The notes: generated by a model not told the origin, from the sequence alone. DNA of 21,197 nt from CAZOKH01 sp964580315 (GCA_964580315.1 CAZOKH010000065.1:1-21197); one strand, 5' to 3'. Shown: positions 6,831 to 13,991, numbered from the stretch's first letter. Made by a program: numbers and translations.

Positions 6831-7613
6831 TTAGCGCCGCAGGCGGAACATGAAGAACCCCAGGCCAATGCCTGCCAGCACAAACACCACACCCAGGATT
6901 GCCAACACCGGCGAGCGCCCGCCTCCATTACCAGCGGCTTCCGCCTCGGCAGGCTGCGCCTGCGAGCTGGCCTGCGCGCCAAAATCCAACGTGGAACGGT
7001 CGCCTGCTTTCAAAGAAAGCGGGTAGTTCATGGTGGTAGTGGGGTTATAGCCTTCCGGCGGCGCCACGCTGATGTTGTAATCGCCTTCGGGGATATCCTC
7101 GAAACACAGCGCCTCTGCCTGGTCGGTGGAGGTGCCGGTGAGTGATATTTTACCCAGCGGGTCAGTGATGCTGAGACCGCCGCCCTGGATGGCCGTCTCG
7201 CCATCATCGGCACGGGCGTTGCCGTTCACATCATTAAACAGCCAGATGCAAATGGCACCGTTGCCCTTCAGCGGGGTGGGGGTGGGCTCAACAGGCCCGG
7301 CGGGGGCAGTCACCTGCGGTGTGGCGGTGGCGCTCTCCACAATGCCCAGCAGCAATTCCTGGCCTTCCATCAGGGTGCAGTCCTGATCCAGGTTGTTATA
7401 CATGCGGATGCTGTCCAGGTCAACGCCGGTGAGCAGCGAAATGCTCAGGCAGTTATCACCAGCTTTTACTTTATAGATAATCCGACCATCTGCGCCTGCG
7501 GTGGGGGTCTGGTAATAAGCCTGGGCGCCCACCGGCTCGGTCATCCCGGAAAGCGCTGCCAGCAGGGCAAACAGGGTAAAGGCAATCAAAAGAAGGGGTT
7601 TAATTTGTTTCAT
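6831..7613 (-). CDS. LysM and SdrD_B-like surface protein with C-terminal membrane anchor (260 aa)
   Basis: The order is signal peptide (about 1-32, ending VGAQA), a LysM domain (about 45-92, IIYKVKAGDNCLSISLLTGV), which binds peptidoglycan or other N-acetylglucosamine polymers, and a Pro/Thr linker (94-116). Then come an SdrD_B or prealbumin-like beta domain (about 118-212, with the acidic loop NDVNGNARADDGET), a Gly-rich linker, and a C-terminal transmembrane helix (235-256) ending RLRR. The tail resembles a cell-wall sorting signal, but no LPxTG motif is seen, so it is probably just membrane-anchored, outside the cell. It follows recN after 30 bases and is the last gene before the terminator. 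A perfect extended -10 box lies in that short gap, so it likely has its own promoter; the link to the repair genes may only be positional. Confidence 0.85.
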   Translation of the reverse strand: MKQIKPLLLIAFTLFALLAALSGMTEPVGAQAYYQTPTAGADGRIIYKVKAGDNCLSISLLTGVDLDSIRMYNNLDQDCTLMEGQELLLGIVESATATPQVTAPAGPVEPTPTPLKGNGAICIWLFNDVNGNARADDGETAIQGGGLSITDPLGKISLTGTSTDQAEALCFEDIPEGDYNISVAPPEGYNPTTTMNYPLSLKAGDRSTLDFGAQASSQAQPAEAEAAGNGGGRSPVLAILGVVFVLAGIGLGFFMFRLRR

Positions 7614-7622
7614 GTTAATCGC

Positions 7623-7631
7623 ATTATAACA
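7623..7631 (-). promoter_or_regulatory. Extended -10 promoter of the LysM gene
   Basis: TGT-TATAAT (an extended -10 box; TATAAT at 7623-7628) lies in the 30-base gap after recN, 9 bases before the ATG at 7613. Transcription from it would leave a leader of about 2-3 bases. No Shine-Dalgarno site is seen. Confidence 0.6.
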
Positions 7632-7643
7632 TTTTCTATGCAG

Positions 7644-9374
7644 CTACAACTCACCGGCTCGCTGGCGGGCTTGCTGCAAAAGTTCACGGGCGGCAGCGCG
7701 GTTGGTATCGGTCAGACTGCCCATCATTTTGGATAGTTCATCCACCCGGCCGTTATCGACCAGGTTTTCCACGCGGGTCAGGGTGCGTCCATCCTGCAAA
7801 TCTTTATGAACATGCCAGTGCTGGTCGCCAAAGGCTGCCAGTTGCGGCAAATGGGTGACGCACAACACCTGGTGGCGGCGGGCAAGCTGCCATAACTTTT
7901 CGCCCACAATGCTTCCCACCCTTCCGCCAATGCCCTGATCAATTTCATCGAAAATCAGGGTGGGCACATGGTCGGCGCTGGCCAGCACATTTTTCAAAGC
8001 CAGCATCAGGCGCGAGGTTTCACCGCCCGAGGCAATTTTCACCAGCGGCTTAAAACCCTCACCGGGGTTAGGGGCAATCAAAAATTCCACCCGGTCCAGG
8101 CCAGTTTTATCAAAAGCGGCTGTTGTGCCATCGGGCAAAGGCGCGCCGTGCGGGTCAGGGTCGTAGCGAAAATCAACTGTAAAGCGCGCCCCCACCATGC
8201 TCAGGTCATTCAATTCAGCTTCCACGGCTTTTTGCATGCTTTCAGCGGCGGCGCAGCGTTTTTGGGTGAGCAGCACCCCCAGGCGGGCAACTTGCTCCAG
8301 CAGTCCTTTTTCTTCCTCTTCCAGTTCTGCAATGCGTTCACCGGCATGTGTAATCTGGTGCAGCTTTTCGGCAGCGGCCAGTCCAAAGGCCTGCACGGCT
8401 TCAATGCTGCCGCCGTATTTGCGTTTGAGGTTGTTGATCACATCCAGGCGTTCTTCCACCTGCTCCAGGCGGCGCGGGTTGGCTTCCACCTGCTCCAGGT
8501 AGAGGCGCAGGTTGCGCCCCAGGTCGCTAAGCAGGTCAGCCAGTTGCTCGCCCTGGTCATGCAGCCCGGCCTGGCTGTGATCGATGCGGCTGAGCGATGC
8601 CAGGTTTTGCACCACCTGCCCCAGCAGGTCAGAGATGGAAGCATTTTCAGGAGTGCCCTCATCCAGCAGCAGCACAGCCTGCTGGGTTAATGAGGTGAGA
8701 TTTTCGGCATTTGCCAGGCGCTCGCGTTCCTGCTGAAGCTCATCGTCTTCACCGGGCTGCAGGCTGGCGCCCTGGATTTCATTCACCTGGAAGGATAGCA
8801 ACTCGGCGCGCTGGGCGGCGTCTTGCTCGCTTTTGCGCAGTTCGTTCAACTCACGGCGCACGGCGTGCAGCCTGCCCACCACAACCTGATAATCGGCCAG
8901 TTCGGCTTCCAGGCTGGCATAGCGGTCCAGCAATCCCAGGTGCTGGCGCACATTGAGCAGTGAAAGGTGTTCCGACTGGCCGTGAATGTCAATTAAAAAT
9001 TCGCCCAGTTCGCGCAGCAGGTTCACATTAACGGCGCGCCCGTTGATGCGCGCCACGCTGCGCCCCTCGCGGCGTAATTCACGCGCCAGGGTCACAAAGT
9101 TTGGGTCATCTTGCAATTCTTCCGCTTCCAAAAGGGCGGCAATCGCCTCGCGGCTGGCCTCAGGCACACGAAAAACCGCTTCGACCTGGGCTTTATCAGC
9201 CCCGCTGCGCACCAGGGTCAGGTCGGTTTTACCACCAGCCACCGCTTCCAGCGCATCGAGAATGATGGATTTGCCCGCGCCGGTTTCACCGGTGAAAGTG
9301 GTGAGATGCGGATGAAATGCAAGTTCCAGCCGGTCAATGATGGCAAAATTTTCAATGCGCAGTTCGGTCAGCAT
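7644..9374 (-). CDS. recN: DNA repair protein RecN (SMC-like ATPase)
   Basis: RecN is an SMC-like ATPase that binds DNA at double-strand breaks and helps recombination. All family motifs are present: Walker A GETGAGKS (29-36), the HGQSEH segment (131-136), a long coiled-coil middle (about 155-390), the ABC signature KIASGGETSR (446-455), Walker B LIFDEID (473-479) and the switch His508 (CVTHLPQLAAF). The length of 576 aa is normal. The start lies 22 bases behind the zinc-finger membrane gene. The ribosome binding site is weak (AGGA, about 9 bases away). Neighbours ssb, nadK and the Cas4-like nuclease fit a repair operon; nadK next to recN is a common bacterial pairing. No SOS box is visible in the gap. 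Confidence 0.97.
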   Translation of the reverse strand: MLTELRIENFAIIDRLELAFHPHLTTFTGETGAGKSIILDALEAVAGGKTDLTLVRSGADKAQVEAVFRVPEASREAIAALLEAEELQDDPNFVTLARELRREGRSVARINGRAVNVNLLRELGEFLIDIHGQSEHLSLLNVRQHLGLLDRYASLEAELADYQVVVGRLHAVRRELNELRKSEQDAAQRAELLSFQVNEIQGASLQPGEDDELQQERERLANAENLTSLTQQAVLLLDEGTPENASISDLLGQVVQNLASLSRIDHSQAGLHDQGEQLADLLSDLGRNLRLYLEQVEANPRRLEQVEERLDVINNLKRKYGGSIEAVQAFGLAAAEKLHQITHAGERIAELEEEEKGLLEQVARLGVLLTQKRCAAAESMQKAVEAELNDLSMVGARFTVDFRYDPDPHGAPLPDGTTAAFDKTGLDRVEFLIAPNPGEGFKPLVKIASGGETSRLMLALKNVLASADHVPTLIFDEIDQGIGGRVGSIVGEKLWQLARRHQVLCVTHLPQLAAFGDQHWHVHKDLQDGRTLTRVENLVDNGRVDELSKMMGSLTDTNRAAARELLQQARQRAGEL

Positions 9375-9396
9375 AGGGTCAGGTCCTGAAGATGGT

Positions 9397-9930
9397 TTAG
9401 ATCCGGATGCCGGTAAAACGATAGTAAAACGTACTGGCCACCAGGAAGGTGTACAGGCCTTGCCAGGCTAAAGGTAAAAAGGAGTACAGCGCGCCCATTC
9501 CATCGCCGCTGAGAAGCAGGGGCAGTAAATTGATCAACACCAGGGGCAGGCTGCCGCACACCACCGATGCCGTGGCAACCTGAAACAGGCGGCGCGAGCG
9601 GCGCTTTTGAACCACGCGGCGCACAGCTTCAGCGATCACCATGCCCACCACCGGCGCCAGCAGGAAGATGAAGAAACCAATCATATTCACCAGCAAACTG
9701 CCCAAAAAAGCCAGCACGCCGGCAACAATGACCGCCAGCACATAATCTTGCGGCTGGGCGGTTTCAAACACTTTTTGTTGAATCTTTACACATTCGCGGC
9801 AGCGGTAACCGGTGGGCGTCTTCACGGCGCACTCGGCGCAAATGGGACGGTTGCAGCGGTTGCAGCGCAGCATGGTTTCACGGTCTGGGTGAAACGTGCA
9901 ATGCAGTGGGGTGACAGGTGGTTGGCTCAT
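9397..9930 (-). CDS. B-box-like zinc-finger protein with four membrane helices (177 aa)
   Basis: The N-terminus has eight possible zinc ligands, Cys11, His14, Cys23, Cys26, Cys31, Cys34, Cys44 and Cys47 (CTFHPDRETMLRCNRCNRP, then CAEC and CREC), like a B-box or double zinc ribbon. Then come about four hydrophobic helices (62-82, 86-101, 115-140, 147-168). The helix after the second has a basic end (RRVVQKRRSRR), so the zinc part is probably cytoplasmic. No catalytic residues are visible. The start ATG overlaps the nadK stop by 4 bases (ATGA), so it is translated together with nadK, and recN follows after 22 bases. The function is unknown; a membrane adaptor is a guess. Confidence 0.8.
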   Translation of the reverse strand: MSQPPVTPLHCTFHPDRETMLRCNRCNRPICAECAVKTPTGYRCRECVKIQQKVFETAQPQDYVLAVIVAGVLAFLGSLLVNMIGFFIFLLAPVVGMVIAEAVRRVVQKRRSRRLFQVATASVVCGSLPLVLINLLPLLLSGDGMGALYSFLPLAWQGLYTFLVASTFYYRFTGIRI

Positions 9931-10802
9931 GCGTTCATTCCGGCAGTGGGATTTCTTTCCATATACTTGGTCAGGTTGGCATAAAAATAACCGGCATCCT
10001 GGAAACGGATGAAAGTGACCGGTTGATCGTGGCTGGAAACCTCAATTATATCTCCGCTAAGCAGCGCTTCAGGGGTGTGCCCGTCGGGGCTGATTACAGC
10101 CTCGTGGTCGGTGTGCACAGTAACTTTCACATGCACGCCCTCTTCCAAAATAACCGCGCGGTCCATCGAAAGATGCGGCGCCAGCGGAATGATGAGAACA
10201 TTGCGCAATTCGGGCGGCATGATGGGTCCCCCGGCGGCCAGGGCATAGGCCGTGGAGCCGGTTGCTGTGGAAATGATCAGGCCGTCTGCCACGTAGGAAG
10301 CCAATAAATGCCCGTTGACATGAGCAGTTACGCGAATGGGACGGACAATTTTCCCGCGGCACACCACAACTTCATTGATCACCGTCCAGCTATTCAACAC
10401 CGTGCCTTCACGCTGGTGCTCGGCATGCAAAATCATGCGATCTTCCAGGCGGAATTTACCTTGCAGCAGCAGCGGCAGGGTGTTGCGCCAGTCAGTTTGC
10501 TGCACCTCGATTAAGAAGCCGAAACTGCCCAGGTTGATGCCCAGCACCGGCACGCCCCATGGGGCGCACAGTTGACCGGCGCGCAACATGGTGCCGTCGC
10601 CGCCCAGAGCAATCAGCACATCAAATTCGCGGTTTTGAATGCGCTGGCGTAATTCGGGATCGTACAATGATCCGCAAGCCAGTGATTGAAGATCTTGCTG
10701 GCCTAAAAACTCGGCTACCAGTTCGGCCTCGCGGGCTGCGGCAGGCAGGCTGGGGTGCGAGGCAACGGCAATTCGGCGGGGAGGGATAATCGGGTTGCGC
10801 AT
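9927..10802 (-). CDS. nadK: NAD kinase
   Basis: It phosphorylates NAD to NADP with ATP or polyphosphate in the cytoplasm. The GGDGT motif (residues 67-71 in LIALGGDGTMLR), the NE pair (143-144) and the glycine-rich ADGLIISTATGSTAYALAAG block (172-191) are all present, and the length (291 aa) is normal. I chose the ATG at 10800-10802 because a frame 13 codons longer would overlap the gene before it and lacks a ribosome site, while this ATG lies 7 bases behind a perfect TATAAT. Its end overlaps the zinc-finger membrane gene by 4 bases, and recN follows. NADP supply links it to stress and DNA-damage response only loosely. Confidence 0.96.
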   Translation of the reverse strand: MRNPIIPPRRIAVASHPSLPAAAREAELVAEFLGQQDLQSLACGSLYDPELRQRIQNREFDVLIALGGDGTMLRAGQLCAPWGVPVLGINLGSFGFLIEVQQTDWRNTLPLLLQGKFRLEDRMILHAEHQREGTVLNSWTVINEVVVCRGKIVRPIRVTAHVNGHLLASYVADGLIISTATGSTAYALAAGGPIMPPELRNVLIIPLAPHLSMDRAVILEEGVHVKVTVHTDHEAVISPDGHTPEALLSGDIIEVSSHDQPVTFIRFQDAGYFYANLTKYMERNPTAGMNA

Positions 10803-10809
10803 CGTATCT

Positions 10810-10815
10810 ATTATA
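10810..10815 (-). promoter_or_regulatory. -10 box of nadK inside the operon
   Basis: A perfect TATAAT lies in the 20-base gap before nadK, with 7 bases to the ATG. No good -35 box is seen. It suggests a leaderless internal transcript for nadK, the zinc-finger gene and recN. Confidence 0.5.
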
Positions 10816-10822
10816 GCTGGTT

Positions 10823-11338
10823 CTACAGGCGTTGGTCGCACAGGCTGCGGTAGCCGCAGCGCGCACAGCGCATTGGTGAATCGTGAGAGCGATCAGCCTC
10901 ACCGCGCCGTTCCTGGGCGCGTATGTCTGCAATCACTTCCAGCAATTTATCCTCCAGTTCTTCGGTGTACTCAACCTGGAAGGTGCGGTTGCGGTATTGG
11001 ATGATGCCGTAGGGCGGGCGCACACCGCTGGCAGTTTGCGCCAGCCAGCAGTAAGCCGCCAGTTGCAGCAAATGCCCGGGGTGCGGTTCAGGCGGCGCCC
11101 ACGAGCTTTTCACTTCCACCGGCAGCCAGGTTTCGCCCTGCCGCACCAGGTAGTCGGGTTTGCCGGTGAGACCCAATTGCGCATCGAACAACGGCGCTTC
11201 CACCTTGCTCCAGGCATGGGTATCCACATAAATCACCTTGCCCGCTGGCAAACCGCTGGCGCGCTGGCGCCGGGCAGCCTGCCACATCAACCACACGGCT
11301 GCCAGAAGGAAAACCAGGGCAAGAAGATATAATTCCAT
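10823..11338 (-). CDS. C-terminal half of a Cas4/RecB-like PD-(D/E)XK nuclease with N-terminal membrane helix (171 aa)
   Basis: The protein starts with a membrane helix (about 3-20, LYLLALVFLLAAVWLMWQAA). The nuclease core follows: GKPDYLV with Asp62, VEVKSS with Glu75 and Lys77 (the D...ExK metal site), QLAAYCW with Gln92 and Tyr96, and a C-terminal triple Cys (Cys158, Cys161, Cys167, CARCGYRSLC), spaced as in the 4Fe-4S cluster of Cas4 and AddB-like nucleases. It lacks the N-terminal Cys and His of the family. Those sit in the 80-residue gene just before it (11361-11603), so the two probably form one enzyme. The two genes are in different frames with a 22-base gap, and an in-frame stop lies four codons before this ATG. 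No CRISPR array or other cas gene is seen, so a repair role is likelier. Confidence 0.8.
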   Translation of the reverse strand: MELYLLALVFLLAAVWLMWQAARRQRASGLPAGKVIYVDTHAWSKVEAPLFDAQLGLTGKPDYLVRQGETWLPVEVKSSWAPPEPHPGHLLQLAAYCWLAQTASGVRPPYGIIQYRNRTFQVEYTEELEDKLLEVIADIRAQERRGEADRSHDSPMRCARCGYRSLCDQRL

Positions 11339-11360
11339 CTTTATCGCTCAAAAGAGGCCG

Positions 11361-11603
11361 CTAATTGCCCAGCCATTGCAATGTGAGCGCCACAACTGCC
11401 ACTGTCAGCGCAGCAATCAACAGCAGGCTGCCTGCCAGGCGCATCAAGCGGGCGGTCAACACCTGCCGGCCGTGCGCAGCGTGAAAAGCGCTGCCCTCAT
11501 CCAACGCAGCACGGTTTTCAGAGGGCAGATCTTGTTTTTGATACCACCAGGCGCGCTTGCAATACAGGTATGCGCCCAGTTCAGAGGCGCGAATGGTACG
11601 CAT
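11361..11603 (-). CDS. N-terminal half of the Cas4-like nuclease, with C-terminal membrane helix (80 aa)
   Basis: The start RASELGAYLYCKRAWWYQKQ matches the opening of Cas4/Dna2-type nucleases, where the Cys (Cys15) is the first ligand of the 4Fe-4S cluster. The later GSAFHAAHGR holds the conserved metal-binding His (His41). A membrane helix (about 56-79, RLAGSLLLIAALTVAVVALTLQWL) ends the protein. The next gene begins with a membrane helix and carries the rest of the active site. I chose the ATG at 11601-11603, which shares its A with the translin stop (TAATG, translational coupling). An ATG 9 bases earlier (11612) is also possible. It is too small to work alone, so it is likely one chain of a two-chain nuclease, or part of a gene broken at the membrane hairpin. 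Confidence 0.72.
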   Translation of the reverse strand: MRTIRASELGAYLYCKRAWWYQKQDLPSENRAALDEGSAFHAAHGRQVLTARLMRLAGSLLLIAALTVAVVALTLQWLGN

Positions 11604-12247
11604 TACGGGCATGATTGTGAATTGAGACGGTTGATGAGTTCCTCCATGGACTTTTTGAGCTGCTCTTCACGCAGGCTGATGGTCAAATCACCGCGCGTCT
11701 TTTCCAAAATACCGCGCACCAGGTCAGTCTGGCGGCGCAGTCCCAGCGTCACAGCGTCAGGGTAATCCATGGTAACCAGGATGGCATAAATATCATCCAT
11801 GCACGCCAGCAGGCGTTCCACGTCGGGGGTGTAAGCATGGCGCAAAATATCGAGGGCGCGCCGGCGCAGTTCGCCGGGGGTTTCAGCCAGTCCGCGGATG
11901 TAGGTGGCGTGGTCAATTTGCAAATCTTCGGGCGATGGCAGTTCTCCATTCTGGATTAGAGCCACCGTGATGCTGGCTTCAGCATACTCTTTAATGGCAT
12001 CCTGGGTGTAACCGGCGTAATACAACATGGGGTAGTTTGCCAGTTCACTCTTGAGATTTTCAACCAGGGTCTGAGCCTGCCGCAAATGGACGTGGGCTTC
12101 TTCATCTTCGCCGCGGTGAATGGCGCGAATGGCGTGCGCTGACTCGCGCGTCAGCGAGCGCGCCTGTTCCAGCGCTTTGTCACGCACATGGGTTTGCGCT
12201 TCAAACACCTGGTGAACTTGCTCGGCTATGGATGGAAGATTCTTCAT
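11603..12247 (-). CDS. Translin-family RNA/ssDNA-binding protein (archaeal type, COG2178)
   Basis: This is an all-helical protein of 214 residues with the family pattern: an IHRGEDEEAHVHL helix (43-55), NYPMLYYAGYTQDAIKEYAEA (71-91), YIRGLAETPGELRRRALDILR (116-136), and DYPDAVTLGLRRQTD (161-175) with TRGDL (184-188). Translin and TRAX bind short RNA or single-stranded DNA, and TRAX-type members cut RNA with acidic residues. Acidic residues at comparable places, Glu87, Glu90, Glu126 and Asp175, are present here, so nuclease activity is possible. A ribosome site (AGGAG, 10 bases away) precedes the ATG, 13 bases after the DUF3467 gene. Its end overlaps the nuclease gene. Older annotations sometimes misname this family haloacid dehalogenase; no such motif is present. 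Confidence 0.88.
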   Translation of the reverse strand: MKNLPSIAEQVHQVFEAQTHVRDKALEQARSLTRESAHAIRAIHRGEDEEAHVHLRQAQTLVENLKSELANYPMLYYAGYTQDAIKEYAEASITVALIQNGELPSPEDLQIDHATYIRGLAETPGELRRRALDILRHAYTPDVERLLACMDDIYAILVTMDYPDAVTLGLRRQTDLVRGILEKTRGDLTISLREEQLKKSMEELINRLNSQSCP

Positions 12248-12260
12248 GTACTGCTAACTC

Positions 12261-12620
12261 CTAAGACTCTTGAGAATTATCTGGCGGGTTGGAATTCTCG
12301 CCGGTTGATTCGGGAGGCTGCACACCGCGGAATAAATCACGCGCCAGGGCGCCGCTGCCCGGCGATGGAATGGGACCATAGGCTGCCTCATAACGCGACA
12401 GGTTTTCTCCCAGGGCGTGATACAGCATTTTAACAGCCACCGGCGACATGAGCAAACGCGCCACAACCGGCGCGCCGTTTTGACCGGGAAGCAGGCGGGC
12501 AAAATCCAAAATCATCTCGGACGGAGAATGGGTAATGCGCACAATATTGGCATAAGCGGCTTCCAGCCCGGGAGGAACGTCCAGGGCCGGATAACCGGCT
12601 TTTGAAGGGGGAATGCTCAT
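12261..12620 (-). CDS. DUF3467 family protein (119 aa)
   Basis: The middle (about residues 20-85) fits DUF3467: YANIVRITHSPSEMILDFAR, then LLPGQ, RLLMSPVAVKMLYHALGENL and SRYEAAYGPI. The family is small and soluble, its role is not established, and the C-terminal 25 residues here are polar and probably disordered. The gene lies 20 bases behind ssb and 13 bases before translin, so it is cotranscribed with both. No strong ribosome site precedes the ATG at 12618-12620, so it may depend on translation of ssb. An association with single-stranded DNA handling is only suggested by position. Confidence 0.85.
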   Translation of the reverse strand: MSIPPSKAGYPALDVPPGLEAAYANIVRITHSPSEMILDFARLLPGQNGAPVVARLLMSPVAVKMLYHALGENLSRYEAAYGPIPSPGSGALARDLFRGVQPPESTGENSNPPDNSQES

Positions 12621-12640
12621 GTGAGAATTTCTCGAATGCT

Positions 12641-13048
12641 TTAGAAGGGTATGTTATCGTCGCCGCCGCTGTCTTCAACCATGGCGTCAGACATTTCATC
12701 TTCACCACCGCGGCTGCTCAGGAAGCGCACGGTGTTTGCCGTCACTTCATAAGAACTGCGGCTGGTGCCGTCCTGCGCCGTCCACATACGCGGGCTGCCG
12801 TTGTCTCCGGGGGTTAAACGACCTTCAATTAACACTTTTGAACCCTTTTTCAGGTAATTGTTGCAGGTTTCAGCCTGTTTGCCCCATGTGGTCACCTTAA
12901 ACCAGATGGTTTCTTTAACCTGCTGGTTATCGCGGGTAAAGGTGCGGTTGGAGGCAACCGAAAAACTGGTAACCGGCAGTCCGCTGGGGGTATAACGCAT
13001 TTCGGGATCGCGCCCCAGATTGCCAACGATAATTATGGTGTGGTACAT
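12641..13048 (-). CDS. ssb: Single-stranded DNA-binding protein SSB
   Basis: The OB-fold domain fills residues 1-112 (MYHTIIIVGNLGRDPEMRYT, VTSFSVASN, WFKVTTWGKQAE, YLKKGSKVLIEGRL). A short acidic linker and the tip DDNIPF (130-135) follow; this tip binds repair partners such as RecO, RecQ or exonucleases in other bacteria. The 135 aa length is at the short end for bacterial SSB because the linker is brief. A strong ribosome site (AGGAGG, 5-6 bases away) precedes the ATG. It is the first gene of the operon, with its own promoter at 13079-13108. It coats single-stranded DNA during replication and repair. Confidence 0.97.
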   Translation of the reverse strand: MYHTIIIVGNLGRDPEMRYTPSGLPVTSFSVASNRTFTRDNQQVKETIWFKVTTWGKQAETCNNYLKKGSKVLIEGRLTPGDNGSPRMWTAQDGTSRSSYEVTANTVRFLSSRGGEDEMSDAMVEDSGGDDNIPF

Positions 13049-13078
13049 GTTTCCCTCCTGGAAAAGGTCTAAGGAAAA

Positions 13079-13108
13079 ATTTTATTTATCAGAACAATTG
13101 TACACCAA
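13079..13108 (-). promoter_or_regulatory. Promoter of the ssb operon
   Basis: TTGGTG (13103-13108) and TAAAAT (13079-13084, five of six bases) are 18 bases apart on the minus strand. A start near 13072 gives a leader of about 24 bases holding the ribosome site. The -35 box is inside the inverted repeat 13099-13126. Confidence 0.4.
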
Positions 13109-13126
13109 AACATTACTTGGTGTACA
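13099..13126 (-). terminator. Inverted repeat at the lipoprotein stop: terminator or operator
   Basis: Perfect 10-base arms TGTACACCAA/TTGGTGTACA with an 8-base loop contain the lipoprotein stop codon. On the minus strand an AT-rich stretch with TTTTT about 35 bases later follows, not a direct T run. It may end the lipoprotein transcript or bind a repressor of ssb, because it covers the -35 box. Confidence 0.45.
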
Positions 13127-13991
13127 CGCCAGGAGCAGTGGTAACAGCGGGCGCCGGGGCGGCCAGCGAGGGCGTGATTTGCGATTGGGGAATTTCATCT
13201 TGCACCTGGCGGATCACCATATCGGAAAAGTTGACGGTCAGGGGAGAATCACCGGTGGAACGGGCAAACACCCCCACCCCGCCGCTGCTCCACACCGGGT
13301 CATTCATGCGCAGTTGCTCAATGCCGTTGACAAACAGGCGAATTTCTTTGCCCTTCACCCACACTCCCAGGCGAATAATCAGGGGGGCGCCGGGGGGCAC
13401 CTGCCCACTGGGCAGCCAGGCAGTCAATGCAGTGGTTCGGCCGTCCTTCAATCGTTCCAGGCGAACCTGCCCCGTGCAAGCCAACGCGAAGCGGTAGGCA
13501 TCTTGCGTGGTGGCGGCGCGAAACAACACCCCGTATGAATCGCTCCCCCGGCACAGGCTGGGGTTGGCAGTGATTTCCATGTAAAAATCTTCCAAGATAA
13601 CCCCTTCGCGCAGGCTTGCAAGGCTGGTTTTGGGCGAAGAAATAGCCACCGTGATCTCACTCTTGCCAAAAGCCACGCTGCCGGCAGCACTGCGCTGGGT
13701 TTGCCAGTCGGTCAGGCCGTTGAAAGCATCCATCAGGATGACCTCACCACTTTCAACAAACGGCGTGGCGGTTGGCGCTGCTGTTTGCAACGTCAACGGC
13801 GGTCGCGTGGGTGTGGGTGGAAACCAGACAATGGTTGGGGTGGAAGTTGAAGTGAGTGTGGGCGTGGCTGAAGGTTCCAGCTTTCGCGGTTCCAGCAGTG
13901 TGCAGGCGCTTGACAGCAGGGTAAAAAGAATCAAGTTGAGGAAGATAATCGTATACTTCTTCATAATTGGGTAAATTTTCTCCAAAAACAT
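13113..13991 (-). CDS. Lipoprotein with Thr/Pro linker and concanavalin-like domain
   Basis: A lipoprotein signal (KKYTIIFLNLILFTLLSSAC) with lipobox SSAC puts the protein on the outer face of the membrane. A long Thr/Pro/Ser linker (about 33-78) follows, then a beta-rich domain (about 83-262: VILMDAFNGLTDWQ, YGVLFRAATTQDAYRFAL, IRLGVWVKGKEIRLFVNGIE, GGVGVFARS). This is the pattern of LamG or concanavalin-like sugar-binding folds, and no catalytic residue is clear. The start is uncertain. The ATG at 13989-13991 lies 8 bases behind a perfect TATAAT (leaderless), while the ATG at 13962-13964 gives the more standard signal peptide (MKKYT) but has no ribosome site at usual distance. It is divergent from the large regulator at 14160, which might control it. 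Confidence 0.82.
   Translation of the reverse strand: MFLEKIYPIMKKYTIIFLNLILFTLLSSACTLLEPRKLEPSATPTLTSTSTPTIVWFPPTPTRPPLTLQTAAPTATPFVESGEVILMDAFNGLTDWQTQRSAAGSVAFGKSEITVAISSPKTSLASLREGVILEDFYMEITANPSLCRGSDSYGVLFRAATTQDAYRFALACTGQVRLERLKDGRTTALTAWLPSGQVPPGAPLIIRLGVWVKGKEIRLFVNGIEQLRMNDPVWSSGGVGVFARSTGDSPLTVNFSDMVIRQVQDEIPQSQITPSLAAPAPAVTTAPGVYTK

Noticed and set aside
7968..8690. A 240-codon plus-strand frame opposite recN
   Set aside because: It is a mirror of a highly conserved gene; the protein is rich in Gln, Phe and His as usual for antisense frames, with no motif.
10823..11603. A cas4 gene as part of a CRISPR-Cas locus
   Set aside because: No repeat-spacer array and no other cas gene are visible; the neighbours are repair and housekeeping genes.
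11603..12247. Haloacid dehalogenase annotation
   Set aside because: No DxDx(T/V) phosphatase motif; the sequence is all-helical with translin family motifs.
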